Notes under the pieces: generated by a model
The model's database searches: none
Told to the model about the DNA's origin: nothing
Seen by the model: the letters and a program-made list of their open reading frames with translations, nothing else
Made by a program: the position numbers and the translations under genes
Shown: piece by piece, positions 35,349 to 44,923 of the stretch
How positions within the stretch are numbered: position 1 is the first letter of the stretch
Layout of the letters: each line of letters begins with the position of its first letter
NCBI RefSeq assembly: GCF_021249405.1
Contig: NZ_CP089593.1
Coordinates: 1,116,001 to 1,180,000 of the forward strand
DNA from: Halobacterium zhouii
Lineage (GTDB): Archaea > Halobacteriota > Halobacteria > Halobacteriales > Halobacteriaceae
Length of the DNA: 64,000 nt
Direction: 5' to 3'

Positions 35349-35757
35349 CGGATTCGACCACTCCCTTCATGGCGTCCATCACTGGTTGGATCGGCGTTCC
35401 CGCTTCTAGCGATACGTACACCCCAGTCTCCTCGCCGACAAATCGGACGATGGTCGCGTGGTCCATCAGAACGACGAACGCTCGCACTACGCCGAGGTTT
35501 CCGTACATCTCCTCGTACAGTTCCTGCTGGGTGAAGTCCAGTCGGTAATCCGAATGAAGCAAGTCCGCGAGGTCCGAGAATGCCTCCTCACCGCCGAGTT
35601 GTTCCACGACGTCGTCGCGAATGCGCAACACGTTGAAGTCGTGTTCGTCGTACTCGACGATCGTACGCAAGTCGTCGCCGACGACGTCCACGATGGCCTC
35701 GTCGATGGCCTCGCAGTCGAACCGGCTCAGTTTGCCGCGCTGAGTGTCGGTGGTCAC
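35341..35757 (-). CDS. Haloarchaeal protein paired with the RecA-like gene (DUF7522-like)
   Basis: A 138-residue acidic protein starting GTG at 35757 (MTTDTQRGKLSRFDCEAIDE). It contains DVVGDDLRTIVEYDEHDFNV, then an alpha/beta C-terminus (VVLMDHATIVRFVGEETGVY). A TATA-like GTACTTTTTG lies about 30 bases before the start. In other haloarchaea this protein is found next to RecA/KaiC-like DUF proteins, as here. The pair is likely cotranslated (8-base overlap). No catalytic motif seen. Confidence 0.65.
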   Translation of the reverse strand: MTTDTQRGKLSRFDCEAIDEAIVDVVGDDLRTIVEYDEHDFNVLRIRDDVVEQLGGEEAFSDLADLLHSDYRLDFTQQELYEEMYGNLGVVRAFVVLMDHATIVRFVGEETGVYVSLEAGTPIQPVMDAMKGVVESDE

Positions 35758-35873
35758 GAGGCGACGTTGACAAACGACACAAAAAGTACTACCGGCTGGT
35801 GCTGGTCGCTGTCGACGCGGAACTCGCGACGGCTGCTATCGTACGCCTCGTTCAACAACTCACTGAAACGTCG

Positions 35874-36203
35874 ATGCAGCGGCCGCGTGGCGGACAACGG
35901 CAGCGTTTTGTCGCTACCCACCTACCGACGGACGTGAACAAACTCCCGAGCGCGGGCGAGGATTCGTGGCACCTCCCCCAGCACGCCCACGTCGTCGTCT
36001 ACGACGCCGAGGACGGCGGGCAATTCCTCACCATCTACGACTGCGGGGCCGCCCAGAAGCCGCCGTCCGCGCAGATCGTCGGGAATCTCGTGCGCACGCG
36101 AGCGGCCCACGAACTGCAGCGCCAGCCGACGGGCTACATCGTGAAGATGCGAGAAGAGTCCGTACTGACCGAACAGGACGCCGACCACTACGTCATCGAG
36201 TAA
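35874..36203 (+). CDS. Small haloarchaeal protein of unknown function
   Basis: A 109-residue protein from ATG 35874 (MQRPRGGQRQRFVATHLPTD). A GTG at 35799 would add 25 residues, but these look less conserved-like. The body is an alpha/beta domain with AHVVVYDAEDGGQFLTIYDC and a helical IVGNLVRTRAAHELQRQPTG. One Cys only. Divergent from the paired genes at 34.7-35.8 kb. Start uncertain; existence fairly likely because codon use and acidic composition are typical. Confidence 0.6.
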   Translation: MQRPRGGQRQRFVATHLPTDVNKLPSAGEDSWHLPQHAHVVVYDAEDGGQFLTIYDCGAAQKPPSAQIVGNLVRTRAAHELQRQPTGYIVKMREESVLTEQDADHYVIE

Positions 36204-36248
36204 GCGAACCGAGTCCCATCTGCGTCACACCGGTATCTCGAACAGCTG

Positions 36249-36938
36249 TCACTCCTGCATGCCGAGCAGTTGTAGCAGACTGAGGAAGATCACCACGAAG
36301 TCGATGTAGAGGCTGATAGCCCCGGCGACCGCGCCGAAGTCGCCTTTTAGTATCTTGCTCATGTCGTAGAGGATGAACAGCGAGAAGACGACGATGCTCA
36401 CGACGTCCAGAGCGACGGCGACCCATCCGGGGAAGCCGACGAAGTACGAGAGCACAGAGAGCGCGATGATGCCGAAGACGGCGGCGATGAGCGCGCCACC
36501 GAGGTACGAGAAGTCCTTCCCAGTGACGAGCGGGATGGCGGCGAACCCGACGAACACGACCGACGTGATGACGAGCGCCTGGGCGACGAGGTAGCCCATC
36601 CCCGCAGAGAGGTACGTCTGGATGATGGGCGCGATGAACACGCCCTCGAAGGCCGCGAAGGTAACGGCGAACACGACGTTCGCGGGGTAGTGCTCCCGGA
36701 ACGCCTGTGCCCCATAGAAGACGCCGACCTGTACGGCGAGCAGTCCCAGAAATCCGAGGAGGCCGAGGTCCGCGACGAGGCTGGTGTACCCGAGGCGGAT
36801 GGTCCACGCGGTGACCGCTCCGGACACCAGCAACATCATCGCGAACACCGGGAGGACGCGCTGGAAGAACGTGACCCGACCGTGCTCGCTGTCGACGCCG
36901 AACGACCGCTCGGAACTGTGGCCGAAGGTACCGCTCAT
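36249..36938 (-). CDS. Bax inhibitor-1-like (UPF0005) membrane protein
   Basis: A 229-residue protein with seven transmembrane segments starting at FFQRVLPVFAMMLLVSGAVT. Motifs such as FEGVFIAPIIQTYL, FSYLGGALIAAVFG, YDMSKILKGDF and AISLYIDFVVIFLSLLQLLG match the BI-1/YccA family, whose bacterial members form pH-sensitive calcium leaks or guard FtsH. ATG 36938 (MSGTFGHSSERSFGVDSE) is chosen; upstream frame is not family-like. Confidence 0.88.
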   Translation of the reverse strand: MSGTFGHSSERSFGVDSEHGRVTFFQRVLPVFAMMLLVSGAVTAWTIRLGYTSLVADLGLLGFLGLLAVQVGVFYGAQAFREHYPANVVFAVTFAAFEGVFIAPIIQTYLSAGMGYLVAQALVITSVVFVGFAAIPLVTGKDFSYLGGALIAAVFGIIALSVLSYFVGFPGWVAVALDVVSIVVFSLFILYDMSKILKGDFGAVAGAISLYIDFVVIFLSLLQLLGMQE

Positions 36939-37029
36939 GGAGCGACGTGTGGAGGGGCGACACAAGAAGGCCGTGGTTGGAGAGCGCCGGGAACGAACAG
37001 GCTGGGTCTGGGAAGTCCCCGAAAGCGAA

Positions 37030-37677
37030 TCAGGCCAGCGGCGCGACGAGGTTCTCGAGCGCCGCACGCGGGTCGTCGGCCTTCGCGACGCCACTCGCCA
37101 GGAGCACGCCGCTGGCGCCGAGCTCCCGCGCCGCAACGAGGTCCTCGCCCGTGCTGATGCCCGCACCGCAGTAGACGTCCACAGTCGGATCGACGGCCTC
37201 GGCGGCGGCGACGGCGTCCTCGACAATGTCGGGGTCGGCCTGTGAGACGGGAGTACCGGAGCCGATGAGTTCCGGGGGTTCGACGGCGACGGCGTCCGGG
37301 CCGAGCGCCGCGGCGGCGGCGATCTGGTCGGGGTTGTTCGCGCAGACGACGGTGTCGAAGTCGGCGCGGTCGGCGGCGCCGAGGCTGTCGTCGATGTCGG
37401 CAAGTTTCATGCGTTGCTCCGAGTGGTTGAGGAGCGTTCCGGTCGCGCCGTTGTCCGCGGCGGCCTCCGCGAGCGTGCTGCCCGTGTGGCTGCCGTGGGA
37501 GACGGGACTGACGTGCTGTGCGAACGTCGTGACGCCGGTGTCGGCCACGCGAGCCAGGTCTGTGGCCTGGGGCGCGACGGCGACGTCGACGCCGGACTCC
37601 TCGGCGACGTCGCGGGCCGCTTGGGAGACCGCGACGGGGTCACAGGGGTAGGCCTTCAGGTTGACGAGTACGAACAC
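37030..37677 (-). CDS. tpiA: Triosephosphate isomerase
   Basis: A 215-residue archaeal-type TIM interconverting DHAP and glyceraldehyde-3-phosphate. Start GTG at 37677 gives [11 protein letters not shown] with the conserved Asn-x-Lys. The catalytic His is in [11 protein letters not shown] and the catalytic Glu in [11 protein letters not shown]. Phosphate-binding loops are [10 protein letters not shown] and [12 protein letters not shown]. The length matches archaeal TIMs, which lack some bacterial helices. Confidence 0.95.
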   Translation of the reverse strand: MFVLVNLKAYPCDPVAVSQAARDVAEESGVDVAVAPQATDLARVADTGVTTFAQHVSPVSHGSHTGSTLAEAAADNGATGTLLNHSEQRMKLADIDDSLGAADRADFDTVVCANNPDQIAAAAALGPDAVAVEPPELIGSGTPVSQADPDIVEDAVAAAEAVDPTVDVYCGAGISTGEDLVAARELGASGVLLASGVAKADDPRAALENLVAPLA

Positions 37678-37745
37678 ACCGGAACGCCGGGCGCCCGGTC
37701 GAAAAAACTTCCTAGCTCGGTCGACCGACGAGATGGACTGAGGTT

Positions 37746-38276
37746 CTAGCTGCCGTCGCCCTTCCGTCGGACCTTGTCGCCGAGCGTGAGGCCCGCGCTG
37801 TCGCTGCTGCTCGACCACTCCTCGTCGCTCGTGTCGCCGGACTCCGTGAGGGAGATGCCCAGCCGGTTCTCGAGTTTCCCGCGGACGTCGTCGCTCGGGA
37901 GGCTGTCGCCGCGCTCGAGTTTCCGGATGACGCTGGCCTTCTCGTGGAGTTCCTCGGCGAGTTCCTCCTGACTGAGACCCTCGGCCTCGCGGGCGTTCCG
38001 GACGCGGTCGTCGTAGTCGCCCGCCAGTTCGTCCATCTGGTCGAACATGTCCCGGCGGCGTCGGTTGTCGCCCCCGCCACTCGAGGACGACGCCGACGAA
38101 GACGAGGACGAACTCGAGGACGTAGAGTACTTCGTGCTCGTGGTGCTCTCGGAGCTGCCCGTCTCGACTTCCGTACCGAAGTCGGTACAGTCGCCACAGA
38201 CGTCTAACTCCGCTCCCTCCACCTTCACGGTCTTGGGACTGGACGTCTCCGCACCACACATCTCGCACTGGACCAT
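37746..38276 (-). CDS. Archaeal MBF1-like transcription factor
   Basis: A 176-residue protein. An N-terminal zinc ribbon has [10 protein letters not shown] and [10 protein letters not shown] Ser-rich, low-complexity linker with long Ser runs lies at about 45-65. The cro-type HTH of multiprotein bridging factor 1 follows ([20 protein letters not shown] then [14 protein letters not shown]). The C-terminus ends [17 protein letters not shown]1 in archaea binds the ribosome and is linked to stress and drug responses more than to transcription. It lies just upstream of tpiA, same strand. Confidence 0.9.
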   Translation of the reverse strand: MVQCEMCGAETSSPKTVKVEGAELDVCGDCTDFGTEVETGSSESTTSTKYSTSSSSSSSSSASSSSGGGDNRRRRDMFDQMDELAGDYDDRVRNAREAEGLSQEELAEELHEKASVIRKLERGDSLPSDDVRGKLENRLGISLTESGDTSDEEWSSSSDSAGLTLGDKVRRKGDGS

Positions 38277-38377
38277 ACCCGGGATTGGCCGGGCGCGTGT
38301 ATAAATCGCACGCCGCGAGCCAACTGCGTGTGGAATCCGGGACCGAGCCAGCGATCGGCCGGTGACCAGGTCCTCGG

Positions 38378-38977
38378 TCAGCCGAGTTGCCGCCACGCGG
38401 AGACGAACCGCTGGAGGGCAGTGAGGTGGCCGACGACGGCGAACAGGCCGAGCAGGAGCGCGACCAGGGACACCCCGGAGATGGTGGGGGTCACCGCCGC
38501 GGCGGCGGCGGTGATGCCGACGAGCGCGAGGCGGTCGGCGCGCCCGAGCAGGCCGCCGTAGACGCGGTCGAGGCCGACCGCCTGGGCCTGCGTGCCGAGG
38601 TACGACGTGAGCAGGACGCCGGTGACGGCGGCGAGACCGAGGTCGTAGCGCCCGATGCCGGCGGCGAGGCCGGCGACCACGACGACGTCTGCGTACCGAT
38701 CGAGGACGTGGTCGAGCAGGTCGCCGGCCTCCGAGTCGGTGCCGAGTTCCCGCGCCAGCGCGCCGTCGAGGAGGTCGAGCCACCCGTTCAGGAACACGCA
38801 GAGCGCGCCGACGCCGTACGCGAGCGGCGTGGCTACGTAGAACGCGCCCGCTGCGGCGAGCGCGAGCGCGAACGCAACCACACTGACGGTGTTCGGGGTC
38901 GCGCCGAGGCCGCGCGCGCCCCGGACCCACGGCCGGAGCAGGCGCGTGGCGACCGGGCGGAGTCTGTCGAGAGTCAT
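38378..38977 (-). CDS. CDP-alcohol phosphatidyltransferase (archaetidylinositol phosphate synthase-like)
   Basis: A 199-residue membrane enzyme with about six transmembrane helices. The family motif DGxxARx8Gx3Dx3D is seen in [11 protein letters not shown]...[14 protein letters not shown]. It transfers a polar head group to CDP-archaeol. The specificity (inositol-1-phosphate or other) is inferred from short archaeal homologues. It is followed 23 bases on in the minus direction's upstream side by the adenylate-kinase-like gene, so the adenylate-kinase-like gene, hisC and this gene may form an operon. Confidence 0.85.
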   Translation of the reverse strand: MTLDRLRPVATRLLRPWVRGARGLGATPNTVSVVAFALALAAAGAFYVATPLAYGVGALCVFLNGWLDLLDGALARELGTDSEAGDLLDHVLDRYADVVVVAGLAAGIGRYDLGLAAVTGVLLTSYLGTQAQAVGLDRVYGGLLGRADRLALVGITAAAAAVTPTISGVSLVALLLGLFAVVGHLTALQRFVSAWRQLG

Positions 38978-38999
38978 CGGTGACTGATTGTGGCGTCCG

Positions 39000-39506
39000 T
39001 CATAGGTAGTCCGTGAAGTCGACGTCGCCTGCCGAGGAGTCGCGGTCGCCCGCGATGGCGGCCTCGATGTCCGCAGCGACCGCGTCGGGGTCGCGGTCCG
39101 TGGTGTCTATCTCGTAGACGGCCGACTCGCCGTGGACCTGCACGGCTTCCCCGAGAATCACGTCGAGTGCCTCACTCTCCGCGTTCTCGCCCGCCTTCCG
39201 TTCGGGTTCACCGCGCTCGGTGAGTCTGGCTTCGAGGTCGGCGGGCGCACAGCGCAGGACGACTACGCGGTCGACGTCGAGGAGGTGCGCGAGATGGGAC
39301 TCCACCAGAATGTCGTCCTGGCCGTCGAGGCGCTCCCGGATGGCTTCGAGGTCCGCGACCTTGCTGTCCCGTTCTTCGTCGACCTCCGTGTAGAGGCGTT
39401 CGTCCTCGATCAACTGGTTCAGATGGACGACGTCGAGGTCCGTCTCGACGCGCTCGGTCGCGGTCGTTTTGCCCGTGCCGGGCGTTCCGGTGACGGTGAC
39501 TCTCAC
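39000..39506 (-). CDS. Adenylate kinase-like NTPase (AK6/Fap7 family)
   Basis: A 168-residue P-loop kinase. The Walker A is VTVTGTPGTGKTTATERV. The lid and acceptor elements include LVESHLAHLLDVDRVVVLRC and LEARLTERGEPERKAGENAE. The size and the HLAH motif match AK6/Fap7, an adenylate kinase/ATPase needed for small-subunit ribosome maturation in eukaryotes. Its ATG overlaps the stop of hisC (4 bases), so translation is coupled. Confidence 0.9.
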   Translation of the reverse strand: MRVTVTGTPGTGKTTATERVETDLDVVHLNQLIEDERLYTEVDEERDSKVADLEAIRERLDGQDDILVESHLAHLLDVDRVVVLRCAPADLEARLTERGEPERKAGENAESEALDVILGEAVQVHGESAVYEIDTTDRDPDAVAADIEAAIAGDRDSSAGDVDFTDYL

Positions 39507-40591
39507 TCCGCGAGCACCTCGTTCAGCACGTCGACGGCGCGCTCGGTCTCCTCGCGCGTGCCGCAGGTGACGCGGACGCAGGCCGGCAGCCCGAAACTCG
39601 AGCAGTCGCGCACGATGACGCCCTCGCGCTGGGCGGCCTCCGCGACGGCTGACGCGTCGCCGACGCGCGCGAGCACGAAGTTCGCGTGGCTCTCGTACGT
39701 CGGCGCGTCGAGTTCCTCACGGAGGTACTGGCGTGACCACTCGACCGTCTCGACGGTGCGCTCGACGTGGTCGTCATCGTCCATCGCGGCGATGCCGGCC
39801 TCGCACGCGACGGCGCTCGCAGCGAACGGCGTGTTCACGCGAGCGTACGCGTCGGCCCACTCGTCTGGCACGAGCGCGTAGCCGAGGCGGACGCCCGCGA
39901 GCCCGTACACCTTCGAGAACGTGCGGAGAACGGCGACGTCGTCGCGGTCGTCGAGCAGGCCGACGGCCGATGGCGCGTCGCTGAACTCGCCGTACGCCTC
40001 GTCGACGACGACGAGCGTGTTCTCGTCGGTCTCGTCGGCGACTCGCTGCACGTCCTCGAGTGCGAACCGCGCGCCGGAGGGGTTGTGCGGACTCGTGAGG
40101 TAGACGACGCGCTCGCCGTCGTACGCTGAAAGTACTCGGTCGGCGGTGAGCGCGAAGCCGTCGCCGGGGTCGTCTGCGGGTGGCGCGACGTCGTACTCGT
40201 TGACGGCGCCGTGGTGGAAGCGCGCGCTCATCCCGTAGTACGTGAACCCGGGCGTCGGCACGAGCACCGCGTCGCCGGGGTCGAGCGTAGCACGAGCGAG
40301 GTAGTCGAGCGCGCCGTCGCCGCCGTTCGCCAGCCACACCTGCGCCTCGGTGACGCCCCAGCGCTCGGCGATCTTCGCCGTGAGGTCGGCGTGGACGGCC
40401 TTCGGGTAGCGGTGGACGTCCGCGGCGGCGTCCCGGATGGCGTCGGCGGCCGCCGGACTCGGCCCGAACGGATTCTCGTTCGAGGAGAGTTTCACGAACT
40501 CCCCGGGGTCCCGGCCGAGGTCGCGCGCGACCTCCTCGATGCCCCGACCCGCCCGGTACTCGACGTGGTCGGAGAGGTCCCGTAGTTCCAT
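39503..40591 (-). CDS. hisC: Histidinol-phosphate aminotransferase
   Basis: A 362-residue PLP enzyme of histidine synthesis, converting imidazole-acetol-phosphate to histidinol phosphate with glutamate. Motifs are VKLSSNENPFGPSPAAADAI, ANGGDGALDYLARATLDPGD, YLTSPHNPSGARFA, and LRTFSKVYGLAGVRLGYALV with the Schiff-base Lys. It starts MELRDLSDHVEYRAGRGIEE. First gene of a short minus-strand operon with the AK6/Fap7-like gene. Confidence 0.94.
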   Translation of the reverse strand: MELRDLSDHVEYRAGRGIEEVARDLGRDPGEFVKLSSNENPFGPSPAAADAIRDAAADVHRYPKAVHADLTAKIAERWGVTEAQVWLANGGDGALDYLARATLDPGDAVLVPTPGFTYYGMSARFHHGAVNEYDVAPPADDPGDGFALTADRVLSAYDGERVVYLTSPHNPSGARFALEDVQRVADETDENTLVVVDEAYGEFSDAPSAVGLLDDRDDVAVLRTFSKVYGLAGVRLGYALVPDEWADAYARVNTPFAASAVACEAGIAAMDDDDHVERTVETVEWSRQYLREELDAPTYESHANFVLARVGDASAVAEAAQREGVIVRDCSSFGLPACVRVTCGTREETERAVDVLNEVLAE

Positions 40592-40741
40592 GTCCGGAGG
40601 AAGTGGGGGGCGGGCCTTAAGCGTGCCTTCACGGGCACAGTCGCCGCCTCGGCGTGACGACGCCTAGTAGCCGGTGCTTAGCCGCCGAGACGACTCGCTA
40701 AGCGGTCCATTGTAAAGGCCGGCGGCGGCGAACCGCACCCC

Positions 40742-41101
40742 ATGGCACTCATCGACTCGCTCGTGGCGTTCGTCGTCAGCCTGCTCGTCGGCGCGTTCGG
40801 CATCTACGTCGGCGCGCGCGTCGTCGTGGACTCAGACGACTACGGGTACGCCATCGTCACCGCGCTCGTCGGCGCGCTGGTCTGGTTCGTCGTCGCGCTC
40901 TTCTTCGGATGGATTCCCCTGCTCGGCCCGCTGCTCGCGCTGCTGGCGTACGTCGCGGTCATCAACTGGCGCTACCCCGGCGACTGGCTGGCGGCCTTTG
41001 GCATCGCGCTCATCGCGTGGGTCGCGACCATCGTCGTGCTGTACATCGTCGGCATCCTCTTCGACATCTCACTCGAAGCCGTCGGCGTCCCGGGCGTCTG
41101 A
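40742..41101 (+). CDS. Small four-helix membrane protein
   Basis: A 119-residue protein of four hydrophobic helices. The first two flank the loop RVVVDSDDYGYAIVTALVGA and the last is near residue 95. The sequence GWIPLLGPLLALLAYVAVIN followed by WRYPGD is strongly conserved-looking. A TATA-like TGTAAAGG lies about 30 bases before the ATG. No transporter signature is seen. Function unknown. Confidence 0.75.
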   Translation: MALIDSLVAFVVSLLVGAFGIYVGARVVVDSDDYGYAIVTALVGALVWFVVALFFGWIPLLGPLLALLAYVAVINWRYPGDWLAAFGIALIAWVATIVVLYIVGILFDISLEAVGVPGV

Positions 41102-41164
41102 GAGGGCTAACCCAGACGCCGAACCGCCACGCACGCGCCGCCAGCGAGTCTCGACAGACGCGGG

Positions 41165-41896
41165 TCAGGCCCGGTCGACGCCGTGTTCGAGCGTGCCGAC
41201 GCCCTCCACCTCGACTTCGACGCGGTCGCCATCGGCAAGCGGGCCGACGCCCGACGGCGTCCCGGTCAGAATCACGTCGCCGGGTTCCAGCGTGAGGTAC
41301 TGCGTTATCTCCGCGACCAGTTCCGGGATGGAGAAGATGAAGCGATCGATAGCGGAGGACTGGCGCGTCTCTCCGTTCACGCGGAGTTCGACGCTGGCGT
41401 CCTCGGGCACCTCCTCGGGCGTGGCGAGCACCGGGCCGAGCGGGCACGCGCCGTCGAAGGCCTTCCCGCGCACCCAGTTCTGCTCGCGGTCCTGGTCGTC
41501 GCGGTTGGACACGTCGTTCGCGCACGTGAACCCCCTGACGACGTGCATCGCGTCTCCTTCGTCGACGTTCCGGCACTGCTCGTCTACGACGACGGCGAGC
41601 TCCGCCTCGTGCTCGATTCGGTCCTTGCCCGCGGGCGGCGTCACGGTGTCCCGGTGGCCCGCCAGCGTGTTCGGCGGTTTCAGGAAGAGCAGTGGGCGGT
41701 CGGGCACGTCCTCTCCGCGCTCGTCGGCGTGCGCGGCGTAGTTCCGCCCAACGCAGACGATTTTGCTCGGTTCACACGGCGGGAGGACGTCCACCTCGCC
41801 CACGTCGTGGGTCTGTCCGCCGAAGGAGACGGCGCCGTCCTTGTACTCGCCGCGCCGCACCGCGCCCGCTGGGTCGCGGAATCGCATCTCGTGCAT
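41165..41896 (-). CDS. Fumarylacetoacetate hydrolase-family protein
   Basis: A 243-residue metal-dependent hydrolase or decarboxylase. KIVCVGRNYAAHADERGEDV, PLLFLKPPNTLAGHRDTVTP and the ExE metal motif in RIEHEAELAVVVDEQCRNV are typical. GDVILTGTPSGVGPLADGD closes the domain. The start at ATG 41896 is favoured by a TATA-like TTCTTACG about 27 bases upstream; the next ATG is three codons in. Substrate unknown, possibly an acylpyruvate or oxaloacetate. Confidence 0.88.
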   Translation of the reverse strand: MHEMRFRDPAGAVRRGEYKDGAVSFGGQTHDVGEVDVLPPCEPSKIVCVGRNYAAHADERGEDVPDRPLLFLKPPNTLAGHRDTVTPPAGKDRIEHEAELAVVVDEQCRNVDEGDAMHVVRGFTCANDVSNRDDQDREQNWVRGKAFDGACPLGPVLATPEEVPEDASVELRVNGETRQSSAIDRFIFSIPELVAEITQYLTLEPGDVILTGTPSGVGPLADGDRVEVEVEGVGTLEHGVDRA

Positions 41897-42007
41897 GCGT
41901 TCGGGTTCCCGCGGCACCGGCGTAAGAATTTGGAACGAGCGCGGCCCCCGTGGACGGAGAACGCGCCTCCAGCGGCGCACTTCGGTGGCGCGCTGATCAG
42001 CGGCGCG

Positions 42008-42991
42008 CTACCAGCGGTGGTGGACGTGCTGGGCGACGTGCTGTTCGTACACGTCACGCGCGGCGCCGTGGGCCTCGTGGCTCAGCGGGTCTGCGTCCGC
42101 CGCGGCGACGTTGCTGCGGATGTGTTCGGGGTTCGTCGAGCCCGGAATCACCGTCGAGACGGCGTCGAAGTCGAGGATCCAGCGGAGCGCGAACTGCGCC
42201 ATCGTGAGGCGCTCGGGAACGTGCTCGCTGAGCGCGTCTGCGGCCGCGGCGCCGGCTTCGAGGGGGACGCCCGCGAACGTCTCGCCGACGTCGAAGGCGT
42301 CGCCGTCGCGGTTGAAGTTCCGGTGGTCGTTCTCCGGGAACGAGGCGTCCGCGTCGATGGCGCCCGTGAGGAGGCCCGAGGCGAGCGGTACGCGAACGAT
42401 GACGCCGACGTTCTCGCGCGCGGCCGCGTCGAGGAATCGTTCGGCGGGACGCTGGCGGAACGGGTTGAAGATGAGCTGGACCGTCTCCACGCCCGGGTAC
42501 TCGATGGCCTTCAGCGCCTCCTCGACGCGTTCGACGCTGACGCCGTAGTGGTCGAGTTTGCCGGCGCTCCGGAGGTCGGCGAGCGCGTCGAATGTTTCGG
42601 GCTGGTAGTACGCGTCCGTCGGCGGGCAGTGCAGTTGCAGGAGGTCCAGGGAGTCCACGCCGAGGTTCTCCCGCGAGCGGTCGACGAACCGCTCGATGTT
42701 CTCGTGCGTGTAGCGCTCGGCGTCGTGCGGGTCGAGGCGCCGCCCCGCCTTCGTCGCGACGATGGGGTCGTCAGTGCGTTCTTCGAGAACATCCTGAATC
42801 AGGCGCTCGCTGCGCCCGTCGCCGTAGACGTCCGCAGTGTCGAGGAACGTCACGCCCGCGTCGAGTGCGGCGCGTACGGCGTCCCGGCCGACGTCCTCGG
42901 GGACGTCGCCCCACTCCGCGCCGATCTCCCACGTCCCGAGGCCGACTTCACTCACGTCGAATCCGGTCGAACCCAGCGGTCTCGAATCCAT
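42008..42991 (-). CDS. Aldo/keto reductase
   Basis: A 327-residue NADPH-type oxidoreductase. The AKR tetrad is visible: Asp in TFLDTADVYGDGRSE, Tyr in DVYG, Lys in VATKAGRRL and His in LLQLHCPPTD. GLLTGAIDADASFPENDHRN and STVIPGSTNPEHIRSN mark the cofactor side. It starts MDSRPLGSTGFDVSEVGLGT. Physiological substrate unknown. Confidence 0.9.
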   Translation of the reverse strand: MDSRPLGSTGFDVSEVGLGTWEIGAEWGDVPEDVGRDAVRAALDAGVTFLDTADVYGDGRSERLIQDVLEERTDDPIVATKAGRRLDPHDAERYTHENIERFVDRSRENLGVDSLDLLQLHCPPTDAYYQPETFDALADLRSAGKLDHYGVSVERVEEALKAIEYPGVETVQLIFNPFRQRPAERFLDAAARENVGVIVRVPLASGLLTGAIDADASFPENDHRNFNRDGDAFDVGETFAGVPLEAGAAAADALSEHVPERLTMAQFALRWILDFDAVSTVIPGSTNPEHIRSNVAAADADPLSHEAHGAARDVYEQHVAQHVHHRW

Positions 42992-43089
42992 ACCGAGGAC
43001 TCGAACGCCCGCCACGTAACCGTGTGGGAATCCCGCGAGCACGGCCGGTTCCGCCACGTGGTCCCAGGACGCGTCCAGTGTGGCAGTTC

Positions 43090-43329
43090 CTACGCTGTCG
43101 CGAGGTAGAAACAGAACGCGACGAAGCCGACGGTGCCGGTCACCAGCGAGAGCAACAGGCCGAACACGAACACGTCCGCGAGGCCGCCCGAGACGTCCGC
43201 GGTGAATCCGGCGACGACGGCGAGTTCGAACACGACGGCGCCGAGCAGGGCGTTCCGCACGCGGTCGGGGTGGCTGCGTGACGGGGACTGGTTTCGAACA
43301 GCGTCTGCGTCCATACCGAGTGCATCCAC
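43090..43329 (-). CDS. Small two-helix membrane protein
   Basis: A 79-residue protein with two hydrophobic helices ([17 protein letters not shown] and [20 protein letters not shown]). The N-terminus is Asp/Ser/Arg-rich. Start is GTG at 43329, with ATG at 43314 also possible. A TATA-like ACATAAAAG at 43362-43370 is shared back-to-back with the divergent hydrolase gene. No known function. Confidence 0.7.
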   Translation of the reverse strand: MDALGMDADAVRNQSPSRSHPDRVRNALLGAVVFELAVVAGFTADVSGGLADVFVFGLLLSLVTGTVGFVAFCFYLATA

Positions 43330-43361
43330 GGGGCCGGGAAGTACCCTCCGGGCCGTGGGCT

Positions 43362-43371
43362 TTTATGTGGG
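43362..43371. promoter_or_regulatory. Shared TATA region between divergent genes
   Basis: CTTTTATGTG on the plus strand (and its complement ACATAAAAG on the minus strand) lies 25-30 bases before the hydrolase ATG at 43395 and about 33-40 before the minus-strand GTG at 43329. One A+T-rich box may serve both directions. Confidence 0.45.
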
Positions 43372-43394
43372 ATTCGGGAGTAGTGGTACACGCT

Positions 43395-44123
43395 ATGGAA
43401 CTCACCTGGTACGGACACGCGACCTGGCACGTGGAACTCGATGACACGAGCATTCTCATCGACCCGTTCTTCGACAACCCGTACACTGACACCGACCCGG
43501 AGGAACTCGACCCCGACCACGTTCTGCTGACACACGGCCACGCCGACCACATCGCGGACGTGGACCGCTACCGCGACTCACACTTCGTCGGCACGCCGGA
43601 ACTGATGGGGTACCTCACGGACCAGTACAGCATCGACAGCACGACGGGGATGAACCTCGGCGGCACCGTCGAACTCGACGACGCGTTCGTCACGATGGTG
43701 CGCGCCGACCACTCCAACGGCATCGACACGGGCTACGGGACGTCCGCCGGGATGCCCGCCGGCTACGTGGTCTCGGACACGAAACCGACGCAGGTCGCCG
43801 ACGAGGACAGCGAGTCGTTCTACCACGCCGGCGACACCAGCCTCCACACGGAGATGCGGGACGTTATCGCGCCGTTCCTCGAACCCGACGCCGTCGCGGT
43901 GCCCATCGGCGACCACTTCACGATGGGGCCCTGGCAGGCCGCCATCGCCGTCGACTGGCTGGACGCGGACGTCGCGTTCCCGATGCACTACGACACGTTC
44001 CCGCCCATCGAGGTCGACACCTCGGACTTCGAGCGGGAGGTCGAGGCCACCGGAAGCGACGCCGACGTCGAAGTGCTGGACGGCGAGGAGACGTTCGACT
44101 TGACCGACTACCTGTACTACTGA
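43395..44123 (+). CDS. UPF0173 metallo-beta-lactamase-fold hydrolase
   Basis: A 242-residue metal-dependent hydrolase. It starts [20 protein letters not shown]. The HxHxDH motif is in [16 protein letters not shown], further ligands in [20 protein letters not shown] and [12 protein letters not shown], and [12 protein letters not shown] near the end. The family (YtkL-like) is widespread but its substrate is not known. Leaderless start supported by the TATA box 25-30 bases upstream. Confidence 0.9.
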   Translation: MELTWYGHATWHVELDDTSILIDPFFDNPYTDTDPEELDPDHVLLTHGHADHIADVDRYRDSHFVGTPELMGYLTDQYSIDSTTGMNLGGTVELDDAFVTMVRADHSNGIDTGYGTSAGMPAGYVVSDTKPTQVADEDSESFYHAGDTSLHTEMRDVIAPFLEPDAVAVPIGDHFTMGPWQAAIAVDWLDADVAFPMHYDTFPPIEVDTSDFEREVEATGSDADVEVLDGEETFDLTDYLYY

Positions 44124-44282
44124 CAGAGGCCTACAAGTCTGAGGGCAATCCGACGATACACGAAATCCTGCAACCATCGGCACCTAGGGAGGTGTTGATT
44201 TTCGGCTTATATCGCTCGGAGCCGTGTAGAAGATTGTCCCCAATCAATCTCGGATTCGTAGTTAGATGACTTAGCTTCCCTG

Positions 44283-44726
44283 TCATAGTTGAGTAGGTAA
44301 AGCAGGAAGACCGGTGCGGAGAACGATGAGTAGCCAAATGGGGATTGTGACCAACAGGAATACGGCCACAGCCTTAACCGTGCTTCTAGTGTCGGCATAC
44401 TTTTCAAACTCGATCCGAGCTGCGTTAACGACCGCCCCTGCTGTAGGGATACTGGCCAGTAGGACAGCCAAAAGAACAAGATACAGCGTCGTTCCACCGA
44501 CGCCGAGAGCATTTGATTTCACCGCGAGGGCAAACACAAGTCCAATTGCTACAAACAGAATTGCGATGAGACTGTAACCGAGAAAGATTGCCGTACAGTA
44601 CCTCAGTAGAGAGTTCTCGAAGTGGTCAATTGTGTCTTGGGGCGAGTCGAGGATGTGGGACCAAGCGGCAACACCGATTGCTGTCGCAGTTACCATCAAG
44701 CTCAACTCTGACACGGCCATATCCAT
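44283..44726 (-). CDS. A+T-rich gene for a four-helix membrane protein, unknown
   Basis: A 147-residue protein with four hydrophobic segments (for example LLRYCTAIFLGYSLIAILFV and TTLYLVLLAVLLASIPTAGA). Its base composition and codon use (many A/T-ending codons) differ from its neighbours, suggesting recent transfer. It lies between two core genes with 159 and 197 bases of A+T-rich spacer. No domain is recognised. The starts MDMAVSE and MAVSE are equally likely. Confidence 0.6.
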   Translation of the reverse strand: MDMAVSELSLMVTATAIGVAAWSHILDSPQDTIDHFENSLLRYCTAIFLGYSLIAILFVAIGLVFALAVKSNALGVGGTTLYLVLLAVLLASIPTAGAVVNAARIEFEKYADTRSTVKAVAVFLLVTIPIWLLIVLRTGLPALPTQL

Positions 44727-44923
44727 ACCACTTGTTCATTAGCTAAAAGGTCGGCGGAGGGGTCACACGCTGAATCCCTTTTTGCCTGACGATGGGGTGC
44801 CTGTTGATTTGCATGAATCATTTACGAAGCTAAGAAACCTCCAACACGATGGCTAGCCATTTTCTGACGGGCACCACTGGAAGAACAACGCTTACGGGTG
44901 GGGCGCGTCACCGTTCGAGTGCA

